A DNA stretch of 64,000 nucleotides, taken from assembly GCF_000208745.1 (NCBI RefSeq), contig NC_030850.1, positions 9,275,321 to 9,339,320 of the forward strand, in the 5' to 3' direction. How positions within the stretch are numbered: the stretch's first letter is position 1; every line of letters starts with the position of its first letter. The position numbers and the translations under genes are program-made. Shown here one piece after another: positions 61,533 through 64,000 of the stretch. The notes below the pieces were generated by a model. The model searched no databases. It worked only from the letters and a program-made list of their open reading frames with translations, and was not told the origin of the DNA. The DNA comes from Theobroma cacao. Its lineage: Eukaryota; Streptophyta; Magnoliopsida; Malvales; Malvaceae.

Positions 61533-64000
61533 ATGGGTCTTTCTGCTTTTGCAGCAGTAGTTTTGTTTGTTATTGAATTTTGGCCGCAAGTGCATGGAAG
61601 CAAATGTGATATTTACAGAGGAAGATGGGTGCATGATGCTTCTTATCCTCTTTACAGATCAACCGATTGCCCTTTCATACAGCAAGAGTTCAATTGCCAA
61701 AAGAATGGTCGACCTGACCACCTTTATCTCAAGTATAGATGGCAACCCACTTCATGCAACTTGCCAAGGTATAACTTCTTTTGTATTTTTTTTTTTTAAT
61801 TATTAGTATTTGTGACATATTAAAAACTATTAATTCTTAGACTCAGGGCCAGCCTTTGGGTGAAGCCACCCCAAGCAAGGGCTTTATGCCCCCAATTTAG
61901 AGAGGTCTTTTAATTTTATAATATAATTAATTATATTAAAATATATAAAAATTAAAAAAATGTAAAAGTAAAATATAATTAATAAAATTACTTATTTTCT
62001 CATTTTCTTAATTATGTGTTTAATAAATCTCAATTTTCTATCTACTTTTTTAATTTTTAAAATGTTATATTATTTCTAATCAACTAACGGTCATATGTAT
62101 TTAATCATCTCTAATAATTTATTTTTTTCTCACTTTATTTTTCTTATTTACAATCAACATATTTAATGATTTTTAATAACTTTTTTTTCCTATATATAAA
62201 ACCAATTATTTCTTTTTCAATGTATAATATTTATTTTTGAATTTTTCTTTCTCATTTACTCTTTCTTCCTTCTTCCTTTAACTTTAATTTTTCTTCAAAT
62301 AATACATAAGAAATCTGTTATGTTATTATCTTAATAAAGCCGTGAGTCTCATTTGCAGTTTGCAATAAGTATTCAACAATTAAGTACAATTTTTTTAATA
62401 TTTACAGACTTTTTTACTTTAATTTAAAATTTATATTATATTGTTATATTACCTTTATTTTATGTGATAGTTGATTTATTTGAATTAAAAATTTTGATTG
62501 TTGATTTTGTATTAGCTATTTAAAATATATAAAAATTTTGCATATCAAAAAGCTAGAAAAATAAAATTTTAATAATTTTTTAATTTTAATAAAAAAAAGC
62601 CTCATTGAATATTTCGCTTTAAGCATTTCAACTTATTAAGCCGCCGCTACTTAGATTTAAATCTATCTCTTAATTGTTAATTTAAGTCTATCTATCTTAT
62701 GTGTTTTCTCAAATGTTACAGTGTTTTTTTTTATTATTTACATATATATTGGTCTAATTTAGTATTTCTAATATTCCTTTTCCAATTTAAATAATAATAG
62801 TTATTTATCAAAAAAGAAAACGATAAGTTTTAGCCCAGTGGTACTATGCCTGTTCTTATTGCTCAATGGCCCTATGGTGGTGCTCTTATTAATGCATCAT
62901 TACCCCCACTAGATTAAGTGGTTCTTAATATCTTCTCCTCTATATATCTATAGTGGTCCTATTAGATGCTTTAATCATTTCAGTTTCAACTTCAAACATT
63001 GATAGCAACTTCGGCATATATACATATCTATATATATATATGTATATATTATAATTATCTTAAAGTTTCGTGTCACAAAGTTTACTAATTAATTTAACTT
63101 GAAATTACTATAACATTTTTTGAAACCACCGTTTACTCAATTTTATTTACAAAGATAATTTGTTAAATTGAAACAAAAAATTAGGGCTTTGGCTTCTATG
63201 CTTAACTTTTTTTTGTTTATTTTTCAAAGTATCTATCACACATCATGCATGTAAGACCTACTTAGGAATTGTAAATCTCATGTATTAAAAAGTATGAGAA
63301 ATTAAGAAAAGCAATTAAGGAGAGTTGAACCAAAAGAGGCCAAGTACTATTATGCTGCCAAATCATGCTAAAGCCTAGATTAATTTTGAATTAAGCAGGT
63401 TCAGTGGCAGAGACTTCTTACGAAGATTTAAAGGGAAGCGCATCATGTTTGTAGGTGACTCACTGAGCTTAAATCAATGGCAGTCACTCACATGTTTGCT
63501 TCATAGAGCCGTACCACGAGCCAAGTACACCTTGCAAAGAATAGGAGGCCTCTCCACATTCAACTTCACAGTAATCTTATCCATCTTTTTCTTAACTAAG
63601 AAGAGTTAGTGCTTGATTTCTTTGATGTTTGAAAATTGATATTATATATGTGATTCTAGAGTTTGCCGGTATGATACTCTTTGCAGGCATATGGAGTGTC
63701 AATTATGTTCTCACGCAATGCATTTCTTGTTGATATTGTCAATGGAAAAAATGGGCGAGTTCTAAAACTCAACTCAATCGGGAGTGGACAACTTTGGAAA
63801 GGAGTTGATTTGTTGATCTTTGACACGTGGCATTGGTGGCTTCACACCGGCAGAAAACAACCGTGAGTTTTGCAGCTAGCCCTTGGTTTTTACTCCTATA
63901 AAAACACTTCTTGCTTATAATTACAGCTAGCATTGGAACTATGGGTGTATTTGATGTTGCAGATGGGACTACGTCCAGGACGATAAGATAACTCGCAAAG
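61533..64000 (+). CDS. TRICHOME BIREFRINGENCE-LIKE (PMR5/TBL) protein, partial at window edge
   Basis: Exons 61533-61768, 63399-63570, 63687-63862 and 63963 to beyond the window; phases close. The protein starts with a signal peptide or anchor (about residues 1-22, ...WPQVHG) and the PMR5 N-terminal domain ([38 protein letters not shown]). The GDS box follows ([18 protein letters not shown]), then AFLVDIV and [15 protein letters not shown]. The DxxH end lies outside. TBL proteins are Golgi O-acetyltransferases of wall polysaccharides; the sequence groups with the TBL37-43 subset, as far as I can judge. Exon 2 is 172 nt and exon 3 176 nt, as in the pseudogene at 46515, so the two are tandem duplicates. 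No lesion is visible, and intron 2 has a normal GT donor. Confidence 0.88.
61844..62649. mobile_element. hAT-like nonautonomous element 2, in intron 1 of the intact TBL gene
   Basis: The left end CAGGGCCAGCCTT and right end in reverse complement TAGCGGCGGCTT are imperfect inverted repeats. Flanking 8-mers CTTAGACT (61836-61843) and CTTAGATT (62650-62657) differ at one base. The interior resembles the element at 58292-59377. It has no coding capacity and accounts for half of this 1.6-kb intron. Confidence 0.72.

Noticed and set aside
1..64000. CRISPR arrays, bacterial operons, tRNA or rRNA genes
   Set aside because: No array of short repeats with unique spacers, no Shine-Dalgarno-type gene packing, and no tRNA or rRNA sequence was recognised; the window is plant nuclear DNA.

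Overview
This is a nuclear window from a flowering plant, almost certainly a eudicot. The genes have GT-AG introns, the noncoding DNA is very AT-rich, and the recognisable families are plant ones: a class A4 heat stress factor, a B3 protein, an ATL RING finger, an LRR-VIII receptor kinase relict and TRICHOME BIREFRINGENCE-LIKE (TBL) genes. I cannot name the species. An At1g06470-type translocator gene and an At1g06460-type alpha-crystallin gene, immediate neighbours in Arabidopsis as I recall, both lie here about 14 kb apart, which suggests ancestral synteny.

Layout. 0.7-13.5 kb, minus strand: an 11-coding-exon sugar-phosphate/phosphate translocator-like gene whose splice phases close over a 13-nt microexon and whose introns carry foldback and duplicated DNA. 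13.5-18.4 kb: gene-free, with a 45-bp satellite and other tandem repeats. 18.5-19.5 kb, plus: an intronless RING-H2 gene. 20.3-22.4 kb, minus: HSFA4. 23-27 kb: gene-free, with a ~100-bp tandem array. 27.0-30.6 kb, plus: a six-exon alpha-crystallin (sHSP-like) gene with an N-terminal PTS2. 33.1-36.3 kb, minus: a decayed LRR receptor-kinase relict split by a transposon. 37.5-38.6 kb, plus: a B3 gene with three LxLxL motifs. 42.2-42.7 kb, minus: a frameshifted ATL RING pseudogene.

From 43.5 kb to the end, repeats dominate: two MITE families, four LINE remnants, a solo LTR with perfect target-site duplication, and two hAT-like elements with 8-bp target sites. Two TBL genes lie here in the same orientation. 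The first (46.5-49.2 kb) is a pseudogene with a nonsense codon and a frameshift; the second (61.5 kb to the window edge) is intact as far as it can be read.

The expressed genes suggest membrane transport, ubiquitin ligation, stress transcription, peroxisomal chaperoning, repression and cell-wall acetylation; nothing shows that they form one pathway. I found no convincing new multi-gene system. The most distinctive signals are the microexon, the doubly peroxisome-marked chaperone, and a set of nested insertions whose order can be read from target-site duplications. All exon models were read by eye from splice signals, phase and protein similarity, without transcript evidence.
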